Positions 9,301 to 20,758 are shown, counted from the first letter of the stretch. The stretch: DNA of 64,000 bases from Pseudomonas thermotolerans DSM 14292 (GCF_000364625.1 NZ_KB822618.1:1-64000), one strand, 5' to 3'. Translations and numbers: made by a program. Notes: generated by a model from the sequence alone, not told the origin.

Positions 9301-9323
9301 GGCATTCTCTTATGCTTCGTTAT

Positions 9324-9334
9324 TTGTCGGACAA
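9324..9334. promoter_or_regulatory. TTGTCGGACAA palindrome between the SMP-30-type gene and rnd
   Basis: Perfect inverted repeat about a central base, 24 bases upstream of the minus-strand SMP-30-type start, a position where bound protein would block transcription or initiation. Same core as the sites at 5429 and 26751. Confidence 0.5.
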
Positions 9335-9433
9335 CCGCCGGCAGCATAGTGACTGCGCGCAACTGCGGGCAACCGCGAATATCCGTTCATCACCAGGGTG
9401 GATATACTGCGCGCCTTCGCAAAGGAGAGCCCC

Positions 9434-10573
9434 GTGGCTATCGAAATCAACTGGATCCGCGACGACGCCAGCCTGGCACAGCGCTGCACCGAGTGGCAGC
9501 AGCTGCCCTTCGTGGCGCTGGACACCGAGTTCGTGCGGGTCGACACCTTCTATCCCCAGGCCGGCCTGGTGCAGGTCGGCGACGGCAGTCGCGCCTGGCT
9601 GATCGATCCGCTGCTGATCGGCGACTGGACGCCCTTGGCCCGGCTGCTGGAGAACCCGGCGGTGGTCAAGGTGCTGCACGCCTGCAGCGAGGACCTCGAG
9701 GTCTTCGCCCGGTTGACCGGCAGTCTGCCGTCGCCGCTGTTCGACACCCAGCTGGCCGCCGCCTACCTGAACCTGGGCTTCTCCATGGGCTACTCGCGGC
9801 TGGTACAGGAGCTGCTCGGCATCGAGTTGCCCAAGGGCGAGACCCGCTCCGACTGGCTGCAGCGCCCGCTGAGTGCCACCCAGCTCAGCTACGCCGCCGA
9901 GGACGTGCTGCACCTGGCCGAGGTCTACAAGGCCCTGCTGCCGAAACTGTCGGCGGAGAAGAATGCCTGGCTGCTGGAGGACGGCGAGGAGTTGCTGGCC
10001 AGCCAGCGCCGCGTCACTCCTCCCGAGGAGGCCTACAAGGAGGCCAAGCTGGCTTGGAAGCTGTCCCGTCAGCAGCTTGCCGTGCTGCGCGCCCTCTGCG
10101 CCTGGCGCGAGCGCGAGGCACGGGCGCGCAATCAACCTCGCAACCGGGTGCTGCGGGAGAACTCCCTGTGGCCTCTGGCGCGCTTCCAGCCGGACAACCT
10201 GAACAGCCTGGCGCGCATCGACGACATGCACCCGCGCACCGTGCGCCAGGACGGCGAGCTCATCCTCCGGCTGATCGCCGAGGCTGCCGCGCTGCCGCCC
10301 GGCGAATGGCCCGAGCCGCTGCCTGAGCCGTTGCCGCCGGAAGCCTCCGGGCTGCTCAAGAAGCTCCGTGCGGTCGGCCAGCGCGAGGCCGAGCGGCTCG
10401 ACATGGCGCCGGAGCTGATGCTGCGCAAGAAGACCCTGGAAAGCCTGCTGAAAAGCGGTTTTCCCGCCGGCCCCTACCGGCTACCCGACTCGCTGCGCGG
10501 CTGGCGTCGCGAACTCATGGGGCAGGCGCTGCTCGACACCTTGGCCGGCCAGACGCCGGGAGAACAGGCATGA
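9434..10573 (+). CDS. rnd: Ribonuclease D
   Basis: 379 aa 3'-5' exoribonuclease of the DEDD-y group that trims tRNA and other stable RNA 3' ends. The DEDD domain occupies the N-terminal half: [14 protein letters not shown] (Exo I, D and E), [13 protein letters not shown] (Exo II) and [15 protein letters not shown] (Exo III, Y and D). An HRDC helical domain follows ([17 protein letters not shown]). The GTG at 9434 is chosen because AAGGAG lies seven bases upstream; an earlier GTG at 9398 lacks a site. Its stop overlaps the ycgL start (ATGA), implying translational coupling. Confidence 0.95.
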   Translation: MAIEINWIRDDASLAQRCTEWQQLPFVALDTEFVRVDTFYPQAGLVQVGDGSRAWLIDPLLIGDWTPLARLLENPAVVKVLHACSEDLEVFARLTGSLPSPLFDTQLAAAYLNLGFSMGYSRLVQELLGIELPKGETRSDWLQRPLSATQLSYAAEDVLHLAEVYKALLPKLSAEKNAWLLEDGEELLASQRRVTPPEEAYKEAKLAWKLSRQQLAVLRALCAWREREARARNQPRNRVLRENSLWPLARFQPDNLNSLARIDDMHPRTVRQDGELILRLIAEAAALPPGEWPEPLPEPLPPEASGLLKKLRAVGQREAERLDMAPELMLRKKTLESLLKSGFPAGPYRLPDSLRGWRRELMGQALLDTLAGQTPGEQA

Positions 10574-10863
10574 AACGTATCTGCTCGATCTACAAGAGTC
10601 CGCGCAAGAACGAGATGTACCTCTACGTGCTCAAGGCCGACGCCCTGAGCAGGGTGCCGGAGGCGCTGCTCAGCGTGTTCGGCCCGCCCCAGCACGTCTT
10701 CGACCTGGTCCTCACCCCGCAGCGCAAGCTGGCCCGGGAGGACATCAAACAGGTGCTGGAGAACCTCGACAAGCAGGGCTTCCACCTGCAGATGCCGCCG
10801 CCGGAGGACGACTACATCCAGCACCTGCCGGACGAGCTGCTGAGCCGCAACGACCCGGTCTGA
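10570..10863 (+). CDS. YcgL-domain protein
   Basis: 97 aa small cytoplasmic protein of the YcgL (UPF0745) family, recognised by [20 protein letters not shown], the F-G-x-P block and the acidic PPPEDDY near the C-terminus. The family fold is known but its biochemical role is not. It is co-transcribed with rnd through a four-base ATGA overlap, an arrangement common in gammaproteobacteria that hints at a link to RNA metabolism. Length matches the family. Confidence 0.9.
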   Translation: MKRICSIYKSPRKNEMYLYVLKADALSRVPEALLSVFGPPQHVFDLVLTPQRKLAREDIKQVLENLDKQGFHLQMPPPEDDYIQHLPDELLSRNDPV

Positions 10864-10906
10864 CCCCAACCTGGCCCGGCCTGCCGGCCGGGCACGAAGT
10901 CCCTTC

Positions 10907-11839
10907 ATGTCCATCCTGATCGCCGAACACGACCATTCCCGCTACGCCGAACTGCTCCGCGCGGCCGAGCCAAGCCTGGAGCTGCGTGGCAGCGCCGACC
11001 CCGTGGAGCTGGCCGCCCTGGCTGCCGACTGTCCGATCTGGCTCGGCCAGCCGGACCTGCTGGTCCACCTGCTGCGTCGTGGCTGCAAGCCCATCTGGGC
11101 GCAATCCACCTGGGCAGGAATCACCCCGCTGCTGGCCGCCGGGCTGCCGCGCGACTACCGGCTGACCCGTGCCGTGGGCATCTTCGGTCAGGTGATGGCC
11201 GAGTACGTGCTCACCTACCTGCTGGCCCACGAACGCGAGGTGCTGGCGCGGCTGACCAGCCAGGCCCTGCGCCAGTGGAACGGCCGCCTGCCGCACAGCC
11301 TGGCCGGACGCCGGGCGCTGATCGTCGGCTGCGGCGACATCGGCCAGAGCGTGGCCCGCTTCCTGGCACCCTTTGGTCTTGAGCTGTACGGCATCGCCCG
11401 CCGGCCGCGGCCCCTGGAGCCGTTCCGCGAGGTGGCCGGGCTGGAGGCGCTGGGCCGCCTGGTGGGCGAGGCGGACTACGTGATCAATCTGCTGCCGGAC
11501 ACCCCGGAGACTCAGGACATCTACGATGCCGCGCTGTTCGCTCGCTTCCGCCCCAGCGCGCTGTTCATCAACGCCGGGCGTGGTAGCGCGGTGGTCGATG
11601 CTGACCTGGTGGCGGCGCTCAAGGACGGCCATCTGGCCGGTGCGGTGATCGACGTCTGCCGCCAGGAGCCGCTGCCCCCGCGCCATCCGTTCTGGATCGC
11701 CTACGGCCTGCTGCTCACCGGGCACAGCGCAGCGCCTACCCAGCCACCGCTGATGGCCCGGCTGTTCCTCGACAACCTGGCCCGCTACCAGGCAGGCGAG
11801 GCGCTGCGCGGCGAGGTGGACTTCGCCCGCGGCTACTGA
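10907..11839 (+). CDS. D-2-hydroxyacid dehydrogenase, NAD(P)-dependent
   Basis: 310 aa Rossmann-fold oxidoreductase of the D-2-hydroxyacid dehydrogenase family, similar in plan to glyoxylate/hydroxypyruvate reductases. The nucleotide-binding loop is VGCGDIGQSVARFL, followed by the basic ARRPRP that suits NADPH. The catalytic set is Arg in INAGRGSAVVD, Glu/Asp in AVIDVCRQEPLP, and His in the final LTGHSAAPT. The start at 10907 follows ycgL after 43 bases, so it may belong to the same transcription unit. Substrate (glyoxylate, hydroxypyruvate or a related 2-oxoacid) is inferred from the family only. Confidence 0.88.
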   Translation: MSILIAEHDHSRYAELLRAAEPSLELRGSADPVELAALAADCPIWLGQPDLLVHLLRRGCKPIWAQSTWAGITPLLAAGLPRDYRLTRAVGIFGQVMAEYVLTYLLAHEREVLARLTSQALRQWNGRLPHSLAGRRALIVGCGDIGQSVARFLAPFGLELYGIARRPRPLEPFREVAGLEALGRLVGEADYVINLLPDTPETQDIYDAALFARFRPSALFINAGRGSAVVDADLVAALKDGHLAGAVIDVCRQEPLPPRHPFWIAYGLLLTGHSAAPTQPPLMARLFLDNLARYQAGEALRGEVDFARGY

Positions 11840-11916
11840 GGCAGTCGTCCGCCCTGCGGTCCTTGGCCCAGGGCGCCGGGAGCGCTAGACTCGCGGCCTT
11901 TTAGCCAGCTCCACGC

Positions 11917-12378
11917 ATGCCCATGGCCGCCAAAGTCGAACCCTTCTGGAAACGCAAGACGCTCGCCGAACTCGACCACGACGAGTGGGAGTCCCTGTGC
12001 GATGGCTGCGGCCTGTGCTGCCTGCAGAAGCTCGAGGACGAGGACGAGGACGACGGCAGCGTCTACTACACGCGCATCGCCTGCAAGCTGCTCGACCTGG
12101 AGACCTGCCGCTGCCGCGACTACCCGAACCGCCGGCAGTTCGTCCCCGATTGCATCCAGCTCACCCCCGGACAGGCCAGCGAGTTCCGCTGGTTGCCGCC
12201 GACCTGCGCCTACCGCCTGGTCGCCGAGGGGCTGGATCTGCCGCCCTGGCACCCGCTGGTCTGCGGCGACCCGCAGGCGGTGCACAAGGCCGGCATCTCC
12301 CAGGCCGGCCGCATGCTCAGCGAGAATGCGGTGAGCGAGGACGACTGGGAGGACTACATGATCTTCCGCGCTGGCTGA
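11917..12378 (+). CDS. YcgN-type cysteine-cluster protein
   Basis: 153 aa member of the UPF0260/YcgN family with a zinc- or iron-binding Cys pattern: [11 protein letters not shown] near the N-terminus, then [18 protein letters not shown] and CIQLTP, with C-x2-C and C-x-C spacing. The CxxCxxxCC-like arrangement places it in the CxxCxxCC-domain clan (PF03692). The role of the family is unsettled. A strongly acidic run (DEDEDDG) follows the first cluster. Start at 11917; an internal ATG two codons later (11923) is possible. Confidence 0.9.
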   Translation: MPMAAKVEPFWKRKTLAELDHDEWESLCDGCGLCCLQKLEDEDEDDGSVYYTRIACKLLDLETCRCRDYPNRRQFVPDCIQLTPGQASEFRWLPPTCAYRLVAEGLDLPPWHPLVCGDPQAVHKAGISQAGRMLSENAVSEDDWEDYMIFRAG

Positions 12379-12526
12379 GGGGCGCGGAAGTTCCTGACTG
12401 GCAGACTCCCCAGCGCGACTCGCTAAACTCGCCGCATCCTCCATTGTCCAAGCGCCTCTGGCATCATGGTCCGTCCCGCCGCGCGGCGGGCGATGGACTG
12501 TCCACCGATCTCAAGGAGCCGTCAGC

Positions 12527-13756
12527 GTGAAAGCCTTCCGTACCCTGTTGCCCCTCGCCCTTGCCGCTGCGCTCTGCACGCCGGCGGGGGCGGCCGGCAA
12601 GAAAGTCGATCTCGACTATCTGGTGCGTTTCCTGCCGGAAAGCGACCAGGCCGAAGTGAGCCTGACCCTGGAGCGCGGCGACGCGCTGCGCAGACTGCGC
12701 TTCAATCTGGGCGACAAGGGCTACTACAGCGATTTCCAGGCTGACGGCGAGTGGAGCCTGGAAGAGGAGGGCCGTTACGGCACCTGGCTGCCCGGCGAGG
12801 GCAAGCGCACCCTGCGCTACCGGGTGCGGGTCAGCCACCTGCGCGAATCCGGCAGCTACGATGCGCGGATGACCGACAAGTGGGCCCTGATGCGGGGCGA
12901 CGACCTGGTGCCCAGCGCCCAGGTGGACGAGGTACCGGGGATCGAGCTGGTCGCCCGCCTGCAGTTCGAGCTGCCCAAGGGCTGGAAGAGCGTGGAGACC
13001 GGCTGGCCGCGGATCGGCAAGAACCGCTTTCGCATCGACAACCCGACGCGGGTCTTCGACCGCCCTACCGGCTGGATCCTCGCCGGCGAACTGGGTACCC
13101 GGCGTGCCCGCCTGGGCGAGACCGACGTGACTGTGGCCGCGCCAGTGGGCGAGGGGGTGCGCCGCATGGACATACTGACCCTGCTGACCTTCGTCTGGCC
13201 GGAGGCTCAGGCGGTGTTCCCTCGCGACCCGGCCAAGCTGTTGGTGGTCGCTGCAGGCGATCCGATGTGGCGCGGTGGGCTGTCCGGTCCCAACTCGCTG
13301 TTCATGCACGCCGCACGCCCGCTGGTCAGCGAGAACGGCACCAGCTCGCTGGTCCACGAGCTGGTCCACGTGTTCAGCGGCATCCGTGACACCGACCGCA
13401 GCGACTGGATCACCGAAGGCCTGGCCGAGTACTACGCCATCGAGCTGCTGCGCCGCGCCGGCGGGATGACCGAGGGCCGCTACCAGCAGGTGCGCAAGTC
13501 GCTGGCCAAGTGGAGCCGCAAGGTCACCAGCCTGCGCACCGAGCGGTCCACCGGCCCGGTCACCGCCCGCGCCGTCCTGCTCCTCCAGGAATTGGACCGG
13601 GAAATCCGCCAGCGCAGCGACAAGCGTTACTCCCTGGACGACGTGGCCCGCGCCCTGATGCGCCTGGACAAGGTCAGTACCAAGGACTTCGTGACGCTCA
13701 GCGAGAGCCTGATCGGCGGCCCCTCCAAGGTGCTGAACACCCCGTTGCTGCGCTGA
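12527..13756 (+). CDS. Secreted zincin-type metallopeptidase-like protein
   Basis: 409 aa with a signal peptide (LLPLALAAALCTPAGA, cleaved near 23). A beta-rich N-terminal region (YLVRFLPESDQAEVSLTLERG) resembles the N-terminal domain of M1/M61 peptidases. Zinc-binding HELVH sits at residues 277-281, with WITEGLAEYYA at 294-304, where the Glu of the W-x-x-E-G block would be the third ligand. This is the gluzincin plan, and all key residues are present. Start is GTG 12527 with AAGGAG at 12513-12518. It follows the ycgN gene after about 150 bases and is followed by a small Pro-rich secreted protein. The substrate is unknown; aminopeptidase-like activity is inferred. Confidence 0.78.
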   Translation: MKAFRTLLPLALAAALCTPAGAAGKKVDLDYLVRFLPESDQAEVSLTLERGDALRRLRFNLGDKGYYSDFQADGEWSLEEEGRYGTWLPGEGKRTLRYRVRVSHLRESGSYDARMTDKWALMRGDDLVPSAQVDEVPGIELVARLQFELPKGWKSVETGWPRIGKNRFRIDNPTRVFDRPTGWILAGELGTRRARLGETDVTVAAPVGEGVRRMDILTLLTFVWPEAQAVFPRDPAKLLVVAAGDPMWRGGLSGPNSLFMHAARPLVSENGTSSLVHELVHVFSGIRDTDRSDWITEGLAEYYAIELLRRAGGMTEGRYQQVRKSLAKWSRKVTSLRTERSTGPVTARAVLLLQELDREIRQRSDKRYSLDDVARALMRLDKVSTKDFVTLSESLIGGPSKVLNTPLLR

Positions 13757-13820
13757 CCGCCGGGGCGTTCCCGTCGGGTCGCGTGGCCTAAGCTGCAGGC
13801 ACAGCCTGCGGGAGAACGCG

Positions 13821-14120
13821 ATGAAGAGCCCAGCCCTGGCGCTGACCCTCGCCCTGGCCGGTCTGCCGGCCCTGGGCGCGGAGCCGGGCACGCCGGGAAA
13901 CCCGACCCCGGCGCCCTACGTCCAGCCCGCCCCCTACCAGGTGCCGCGGGGGATTTTCCCTAGCCATCCGCCGCTGCTCGACAACCGCCCGCCCAGCAGC
14001 CTGACGTCCGACCCGCGTGCCCGAGAGCTGCCGCTTCTGGAAGAGCAGTTGCGTCGCAACCGCCAGGGTGAGGAGCCGGCCAGGCTACAGCCGCGCGACG
14101 ACGCGTCGCGGCCGGACTAG
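13821..14120 (+). CDS. Small proline-rich secreted hypothetical protein
   Basis: 99 aa, with a signal peptide ([15 protein letters not shown]) and a mature part dominated by Pro ([20 protein letters not shown]) and then a charged, probably disordered tail ending in basic and acidic residues. The start at 13821 has GGGAG about eight bases upstream. It lies 64 bases after the zincin gene on the same strand, so it may be co-expressed with it. It converges on aauR. No domain was recognised; the low-complexity character makes homology searches unreliable. Confidence 0.6.
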   Translation: MKSPALALTLALAGLPALGAEPGTPGNPTPAPYVQPAPYQVPRGIFPSHPPLLDNRPPSSLTSDPRARELPLLEEQLRRNRQGEEPARLQPRDDASRPD

Positions 14121-14129
14121 CGCCGGACG

Positions 14130-15444
<1,315 letters not shown>

Positions 15445-15452
<8 letters not shown>

Positions 15453-17361
15453 CGGCGGCGGTCTCGTTGGGGGCTGTGGCGAGGACCGGCAGGATCAGCA
15501 CGAAGGCGGTGCCGCCTTCCTCCGGGTGACGGACGCTGAGGCTGCCGCCTGCCGCGGCGGCCAGGCTGGCGGAGAGGGTCAGGCCGAGGCCCAGGCCCTG
15601 CTCGCCGGGCTTGGTGGTGAAGAAGGGTTCGAACAGGTGGCTGCGCAGCGCCGGCGGGATACCCGGGCCATTGTCGCGCACGCCGAGCCGGTAGCGGCCC
15701 TGGTCGTCGAGGCGGCCCTCCAGCCAGAGCTGGCGGTCGCGTTGCGTGGCCATGGCGTCGATGGCGTTGACGATCAGGTTGACCAGGATCTGCTCCAGGC
15801 GGGTCTGGTCGATGGCCAGACAGGCCTCGGCGAAGTCGCGGTGGATGGTCAGCGGCGTGCGTTCCAGGCGCGGCTGGAGGAGGAACAGGGCGGCATCCAC
15901 TGCCTTGCCCAGCTGCGCCTCGCCGGTGTCGTCGGAGCGCCGGGCGAAGGCGCGCAGGCTGGCGGTGATCCGCCCCATGCGGTCGACCAGCTCGTTGATG
16001 GTCTGCAGGTTGCTGCTGGCGGTCTCCAGGTTGCCGCGCTGCAGGAAGCGCACGCTGTTGCCGGCCAGGGTGCGCAGGGCGGCCAGAGGCTGGTTGAGCT
16101 CGTGGGCGATGCTGGTGGACATCTGCCCGATCACCGCCAGCTTGCCGGCCTGGATCAGGTCGTCCTGGGTCTTGCGCAGGGTTTCCTCGGCCTGGCGGCG
16201 CTCGCGGATCTGCGCGCGTAGCCGCTCGTTGCTGGCGCGCAGGTCGGCGGTGCGCTCGGCGATCTTGCGTTCCAGCTGGCTGTTGGCCTCTTGCAGGGCC
16301 TCGCGGGCGGCCAGGCGGGTGGCGATCACCTTGCGCCGTTCGTTCCAGGCGATCAGCAGGATGGCCAGCAGAGCGAAGGCCGCCGCCGCCAGCATGCCGT
16401 GGCTCATCGCCTCGCGGCGCACGTCCTGCAGCGGGGTGAGCAGGGTGAAGGTCCAGGCGCTGTCGTGGAGCGGCTGGCTCTGCGCCAGGTAGCGCACCGG
16501 GTGTTCCTCGCCGTTGGCGCTGCGGACCGGCAGGCTGAGCAGTTCGGCACCCGGGTTGAGTGGCTGGCGGTTCAGCGGCTGCAGCTCGTCGAGGCGCACC
16601 CAGTGGTACTGCAGACTGCCGGCCAGGCGGCTGCGGGTCTCGTCGTCCAGTGGGCGGACCGACCTGAGGCGGCGGGACGGATCACTGGAGAGGATGATGA
16701 TGCCGTTCTCGTCACTGACGAAGGCGTCCAGGCGGGCGCGCTCCCAGCGCCGCTCCAGCCGGTCGAGGCGGATCTTGACCACCGCCACGCCGACGATCCG
16801 GCCCGCGTGGCGCAGGCCGTGGGCCAGGTAGTAGCCGGGCTCGCCGGTGGTGGTGCCGATCCCATAGAAACGCCCCGGGCGGCCGGCGATGGCATCCTGG
16901 AAGTAGGCGCGGAAGGACAGGTCCTCGCCCTGGAAGCTGTCGGCGTCCTGCCAGTTGCTGGTGGCCAGCACCCGGCCGCTGGGGTCCAGCACGTAGATCG
17001 CGCGGCTGCCGCTGCGCTGGTTGAGGCCTTCCAGGTAGCGGTTGACCCGCTCGCGGCGATAGGGCGTGGGTTGCAGCAGCAGGCGGATGACGTCGCCTTC
17101 CAGCTCCAGAAGGCTGGGAAGGTAGGTGTGGGTGCTGATCTCGCTTTCCAGCGCGCGGGCGTGCAGCTCCAGCTGGCGCGCGCCGTTCTCTGCCAGGGCG
17201 CGGATCCCGGCCCGCTCGCTGAGGCGTTCGGCCACGTAGCCGCAGGTCAGCATCAGCAGGAGGATCGGCAGCGGCAGCAGCAGACGGCGGATCAGGCGGG
17301 GCTTCATGGTCGGCAGGACGGGCAGCGGCGCACGAAGGTCGGAAGGCGGGGATTGCATCAC
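15445..17361 (-). CDS. aauS: Sensor histidine kinase AauS (DctB type)
   Basis: 638 aa membrane sensor: first membrane span about 25-45, a large periplasmic double-Cache domain (45-320), second span about 322-340, a coiled-coil linker (350-395), HisKA with STSIAHELNQPL (His 420), and a HATPase ending in DNGPGIP and GLGLGLTLS boxes. The architecture matches DctB-type kinases that bind dicarboxylates or acidic amino acids outside the cell. Overlap with aauR and adjacency to aatP give the assignment. The start could instead be Met at 17307, which removes an 18-residue Pro-rich leader; no ribosome-binding site decides the matter. Confidence 0.9.
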
Positions 17362-17446
17362 AGATGTCTCGGGCTGACCAGTTGACCGGTGCGCCGGATT
17401 GCCGCCGGCCCCTCCGCCGCGGACGAACGGCAGAGGGGCCGGATGC

Positions 17447-18181
17447 TCAGTGCTGGAGGATCTTGGCGAGGAACTGGCGGGCGCGCTCGGAACGCGCCGA
17501 GAGGTCGCCGAAGAAAGCTTCCTTGGCGCAGTCTTCGACGATCTGCCCCTGGTCCATGAAGATCACCCGGTCGGCCACCTTGCGGGCGAAGCCCATCTCG
17601 TGGGTCACGCACATCATGGTCATGCCTTCCTGGGCGAGCTGGACCATGACGTCCAGCACCTCGTTGACCATTTCCGGGTCGAGTGCCGAGGTGGGCTCGT
17701 CGAAGAGCATTACCACCGGGTCCATGGCCAGCGCGCGGGCGATCGCCACGCGCTGCTGCTGGCCGCCGGAGAGCTGGCCGGGGTACTTGTGGGCATGGGC
17801 CTTGAGGCCGACGCGCTCGAGCAGGGCCAGGCCCTTCTCGGTGGCCTCGTCCTTGCCGCGGCCGAGCACCTTGATTTGCGCGATGGTCAGGTTCTCGGTG
17901 ATGGAGAGGTGCGGGAACAGCTCGAAGTGTTGGAACACCATGCCGACCCGCGAGCGCAGCTTGGGCAGGTTGGTCTTCGGATCGGCGAGGGAGATGCCGT
18001 CCACCACGATATCGCCCCGCTGGAAGGGCTCCAGGGCGTTGACGCACTTGATCAGGGTGGACTTGCCGGAGCCGGATGGCCCGCAGACCACCACCACCTC
18101 GCCCTTGCTCACCTCGGTGCTGCAGTTGCTGAGCACCTGGAAGTCCCCGTACCACTTGTAGACGTTCTGGATGGAAATCAT
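17447..18181 (-). CDS. aatP: Acidic amino-acid ABC transporter ATPase AatP
   Basis: 244 aa ATP-binding subunit of a polar amino-acid importer (GltL/GlnQ type). Walker [10 protein letters not shown] (34-42), Q-loop [14 protein letters not shown] signature LSGGQQQR, Walker [14 protein letters not shown] and switch His in [10 protein letters not shown] are all present. Length is normal for the family. It is the last transporter gene of the aatJ-Q-M-P operon; its start overlaps the aatM stop by four bases (ATGA). It energises glutamate and aspartate import through AatQM. Confidence 0.94.
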   Translation of the reverse strand: MISIQNVYKWYGDFQVLSNCSTEVSKGEVVVVCGPSGSGKSTLIKCVNALEPFQRGDIVVDGISLADPKTNLPKLRSRVGMVFQHFELFPHLSITENLTIAQIKVLGRGKDEATEKGLALLERVGLKAHAHKYPGQLSGGQQQRVAIARALAMDPVVMLFDEPTSALDPEMVNEVLDVMVQLAQEGMTMMCVTHEMGFARKVADRVIFMDQGQIVEDCAKEAFFGDLSARSERARQFLAKILQH

Positions 18182-18843
18182 ACGGCTAACCTTTTTTGCA
18201 GACGCTTGACCAGCAGCGAGGCGGCGAAGCTGACGGTGAAGTACACGAGGCCGGCGAAAATCAGAAACTCATGGGGCTGGCCGATGATGTCGCCGCGCGA
18301 GCGGGCGGCGTTGAGAAAGTCCATCAGGCCCACGGCGTAGACCAGCGAGGTGTCCTGGAACAGGATGATGCTCTGCTGCAGCAGCAGAGGGGTCATCTTG
18401 CGGAACGCCTGGGGCAGGATGATCAGCCGCATGCATTGCCCGTGGGTCATGCCGAGTGCCTGGGCGGCGCCCATCTGGCCCTTGGGAATCGACTGGATGC
18501 CGGCGCGGACGATCTCGCAGAAGTAGGCTGCCTCGAACATCAGGAAGGCCACCACGCAGGAGGTGAAGGCCCCTACTGGGGTGTCCTCGCCGGTGATCGC
18601 GCGGAGCAGGAAGGGCACCGCGAAGTAGAACCAGGTGATCACCAGCAGCAGCGGGATAGAGCGGAAGTAATTGACGTAGGTGGCGGCCAGGTTGGCCAGC
18701 AGGCGGTTGTGCGACAGGCGCATGACCGCCAGCAGGGTGCCGAGCAGCACGCCGCCGAGCACGCCCAGCAGCATCAGCTGCAGAGTGGTGAGCATGCCTT
18801 CCCAGAGTCCCGGCAGGGCCGGGAGGATCGCGCTGAAGTCCAT
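18178..18843 (-). CDS. aatM: Acidic amino-acid ABC transporter permease AatM
   Basis: 221 aa inner-membrane permease of the His/Glu/Gln/Arg family with about five membrane helices and the EAA-type cytoplasmic loop ([26 protein letters not shown]) that docks on the ATPase. The start at 18843 ([20 protein letters not shown]) overlaps the aatQ stop, so the two permeases are translationally coupled. It forms the translocation heterodimer with AatQ. The N-terminal [15 protein letters not shown] block is the standard start of these permeases and confirms the chosen codon. Confidence 0.93.
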   Translation of the reverse strand: MDFSAILPALPGLWEGMLTTLQLMLLGVLGGVLLGTLLAVMRLSHNRLLANLAATYVNYFRSIPLLLVITWFYFAVPFLLRAITGEDTPVGAFTSCVVAFLMFEAAYFCEIVRAGIQSIPKGQMGAAQALGMTHGQCMRLIILPQAFRKMTPLLLQQSIILFQDTSLVYAVGLMDFLNAARSRGDIIGQPHEFLIFAGLVYFTVSFAASLLVKRLQKRLAV

Positions 18844-19589
18844 CACTTGCCTCCCACGGCGATCAGGCCTGGCACCGCCACCTTCTTCTCCACCAGGCGC
18901 ATGAGCAGCATCAGGCCCATGTTCAGGGTGAAGTAGATCAGGGTGGCCAGGGTGAAGGCCTCGAACAGGTTGGCGGTGAACTCGGCGGCCTGCTTGGTCT
19001 GCGCCAGCAGCTCCATGAGGCCGATCAGCGAGGCCACCGAGGAGTTCTTGAAGATGTTCAGGAACTCGCTGGTCAGCGGCGGGATGATGATGCGGAAGGC
19101 CTGCGGCAGGAGGATGTCCTTGTAGATCTGCGGCAGGCGGAAACCCAGCGCGTGGCCGGCAGCCAACTGCCCTCTGGGCAGGGCCTGGATGCCGGTGCGT
19201 ACCTGCTCGCAGACCCGCGCAGCGGTGAACAAGCCGAGGCACACCACTACCGACAGGTAGGCAGAGGTGGCCGGCGACAGGTCCTGCTTGAACCAGAGCT
19301 CCAGCGGCTCGGGCAGCAGGTCGGGCACCAGGAAGTACCAGAGGAACAGCTGCACCAGCAGCGGCACGTTGCGGAAGATTTCCACGTAGCAGGTGGCGAT
19401 GCCGGCAAGCCAGCGGTTCGGCACGGTGCGCAGAATGCCGAGCAGCGTGCCCAGCAGTAGGGCGATGATCCAGCCCGCCAGGGCGACGGCGATGGTCCAG
19501 CCCAGGCCGGCGACGAACCAGTCCAGGTAGGTTTCCTCGCCGATCCCGGTAGACCTGAAGAATACGCCCCAGTCCCAGTTGTAGTTCAT
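18843..19589 (-). CDS. aatQ: Acidic amino-acid ABC transporter permease AatQ
   Basis: 248 aa inner-membrane permease, partner of AatM. It starts at MNYNWDWGVFFRSTGIGEETYLDW (19589), the usual N-terminus of GltJ/AatQ proteins; a longer open frame upstream crosses the REP-like hairpins and is not credible. It has several membrane helices and the EAA loop (CEQVRTGIQALPRGQLAAGHALGF). The 175-base gap separating it from aatJ contains two stem-loops, a common way to obtain more binding protein than permease. Its stop overlaps the aatM start. Confidence 0.93.
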   Translation of the reverse strand: MNYNWDWGVFFRSTGIGEETYLDWFVAGLGWTIAVALAGWIIALLLGTLLGILRTVPNRWLAGIATCYVEIFRNVPLLVQLFLWYFLVPDLLPEPLELWFKQDLSPATSAYLSVVVCLGLFTAARVCEQVRTGIQALPRGQLAAGHALGFRLPQIYKDILLPQAFRIIIPPLTSEFLNIFKNSSVASLIGLMELLAQTKQAAEFTANLFEAFTLATLIYFTLNMGLMLLMRLVEKKVAVPGLIAVGGK

Positions 19590-19686
19590 CAGGGAGTTCT
19601 CTTGCTTGGTTCGGAAGGAGAGCGGTCGATTCGGAGATTGCACGAGGTCGGTCCGGGCAACCCTTCTCCCGAGGGAGCGAGGCCAA

Positions 19687-19745
19687 GGATGAGGGGGCGT
19701 GATCCCCACCCTCATCCCGACCCTCTCCCGCCAGCGGGAGAGGGT
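19687..19745. repeat. Two stacked stem-loops between aatJ and aatQ (REP-like)
   Basis: First stem GGATGAGGG (19687-19695) pairs with CCCTCATCC (19709-19717). The second is a perfect 11-bp stem ACCCTCTCCCG (19720-19730) with CGGGAGAGGGT (19735-19745) around CCAG. The position after the binding-protein gene suggests partial termination or protection of the aatJ transcript from 3' decay. Similar units occur near 6.3-6.5 kb. Confidence 0.7.
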
Positions 19746-19764
19746 GCCCTGGCCGATTCTCCGG

Positions 19765-20673
19765 TCAGATCTCTTCCGCGGACTTGTCGGTTGGGTTGGC
19801 GATCAGCTTCTTCAGCTCGTCGCTCATCGGGAACTTGAGGTTCAGCCCCTTCGGCGGGATGGGGTTCTGGAACCAGCGGGCGTAGATCTCGTTGATTTCC
19901 CCGGAGGCGAAGGTGGCGCTCAGGGCCTTGTCCACCAGCTGCTTGAAGGCCGGGTCGCCCTTGCGCAGCATGCAGCCGTAGATCTCATAGGACTGCGGCT
20001 CGCCGACCACCACCCAGTCGTCCGGGTTCTTGGCCTTGGCCATTTCCCCGTAGAGCAGGGCGTCGTCCATCATGAAGGCCACCGCGCGGTTGGACTCCAG
20101 CATCAGGAAGGATTCGCCGTGGTCCTTGGCGGAGATGATGTTCATGCCCATGCGCTTCTCGGCATTCATCGCCTTGAGCAGACGCTCGGAGGTGGTGCCG
20201 GCGGTGGTCACCACGTTCTTGCCCTTGAGGTCGGCGAAGTCCCGGATGCCGGAGGTCTTGCGGGTCAGCAGGCGGGTGCCGACCTCGAAGATGCCCACCG
20301 AGAAGTCCACCTGGCGCTGGCGCTCCAGGTTGTTGGTGGTGGAGCCGCACTCCAAGTCCACGGTGCCGTTCTGCACCAGCGGAATGCGGGTCTGCGAGGT
20401 GACCAGGTTGTAGCGGACCTTCAGCTCCGGCAGGCCCAGCTCGGTCTTGATGGCCTCGACCACCTTCAGCTGCAGGTCGTGGGCGTAGCCGACTGGCTTG
20501 CCCGGCTCGGCGCCGAGATAGGAGAAGGGAATGGAAGCGTCGCGGTGGCCCAGGGTGATGGTGCCGGTTTCCTTGATCTTCTTCAGGGTGCCGGTGAGTT
20601 CCTCGGCGATGGCGCTGCTGGACAGCAGGGCGGCGGCCACGGCGGCGGCCAGGAACTGGGGAGCGATGCGCAT
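19765..20673 (-). CDS. aatJ: Periplasmic glutamate/aspartate-binding protein AatJ
   Basis: 302 aa type-II periplasmic solute-binding protein (SBP_bac_3), first gene of the aat operon. Its signal peptide ends at SSSAIA (about 23). The mature sequence begins EELTGTLKKIKETGTITLGHRDASIPFSYL and contains DLECGSTTNNLERQRQVDFSVGIF, the ligand-binding region typical of GltI/AatJ acidic amino-acid binders. It captures glutamate and aspartate in the periplasm and delivers them to AatQM. It is transcribed from a sigma-54 promoter 86-101 bases upstream with AauR boxes beyond it. Confidence 0.94.
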   Translation of the reverse strand: MRIAPQFLAAAVAAALLSSSAIAEELTGTLKKIKETGTITLGHRDASIPFSYLGAEPGKPVGYAHDLQLKVVEAIKTELGLPELKVRYNLVTSQTRIPLVQNGTVDLECGSTTNNLERQRQVDFSVGIFEVGTRLLTRKTSGIRDFADLKGKNVVTTAGTTSERLLKAMNAEKRMGMNIISAKDHGESFLMLESNRAVAFMMDDALLYGEMAKAKNPDDWVVVGEPQSYEIYGCMLRKGDPAFKQLVDKALSATFASGEINEIYARWFQNPIPPKGLNLKFPMSDELKKLIANPTDKSAEEI

Positions 20674-20758
20674 GGATCTTGTCCTCGGCTTGTTGTTTTC
20701 GTGGTCTGCCCCGGGCGCGGCAGGCCGCCACGCGCCGAGGGCATTCGGCCAGGAGAAG

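Noticed and set aside
12464..13891. Long minus-strand frame opposite the zincin gene
   Set aside because: The translation is repetitive and without a recognisable domain, whereas the plus-strand frame has a signal peptide and a complete HExxH site.
18844..19686. Extension of the aatM frame upstream through aatQ
   Set aside because: The open frame continues but reads Arg/Pro/Ala-rich nonsense; the true permease starts at 18843, where it overlaps the aatQ stop.
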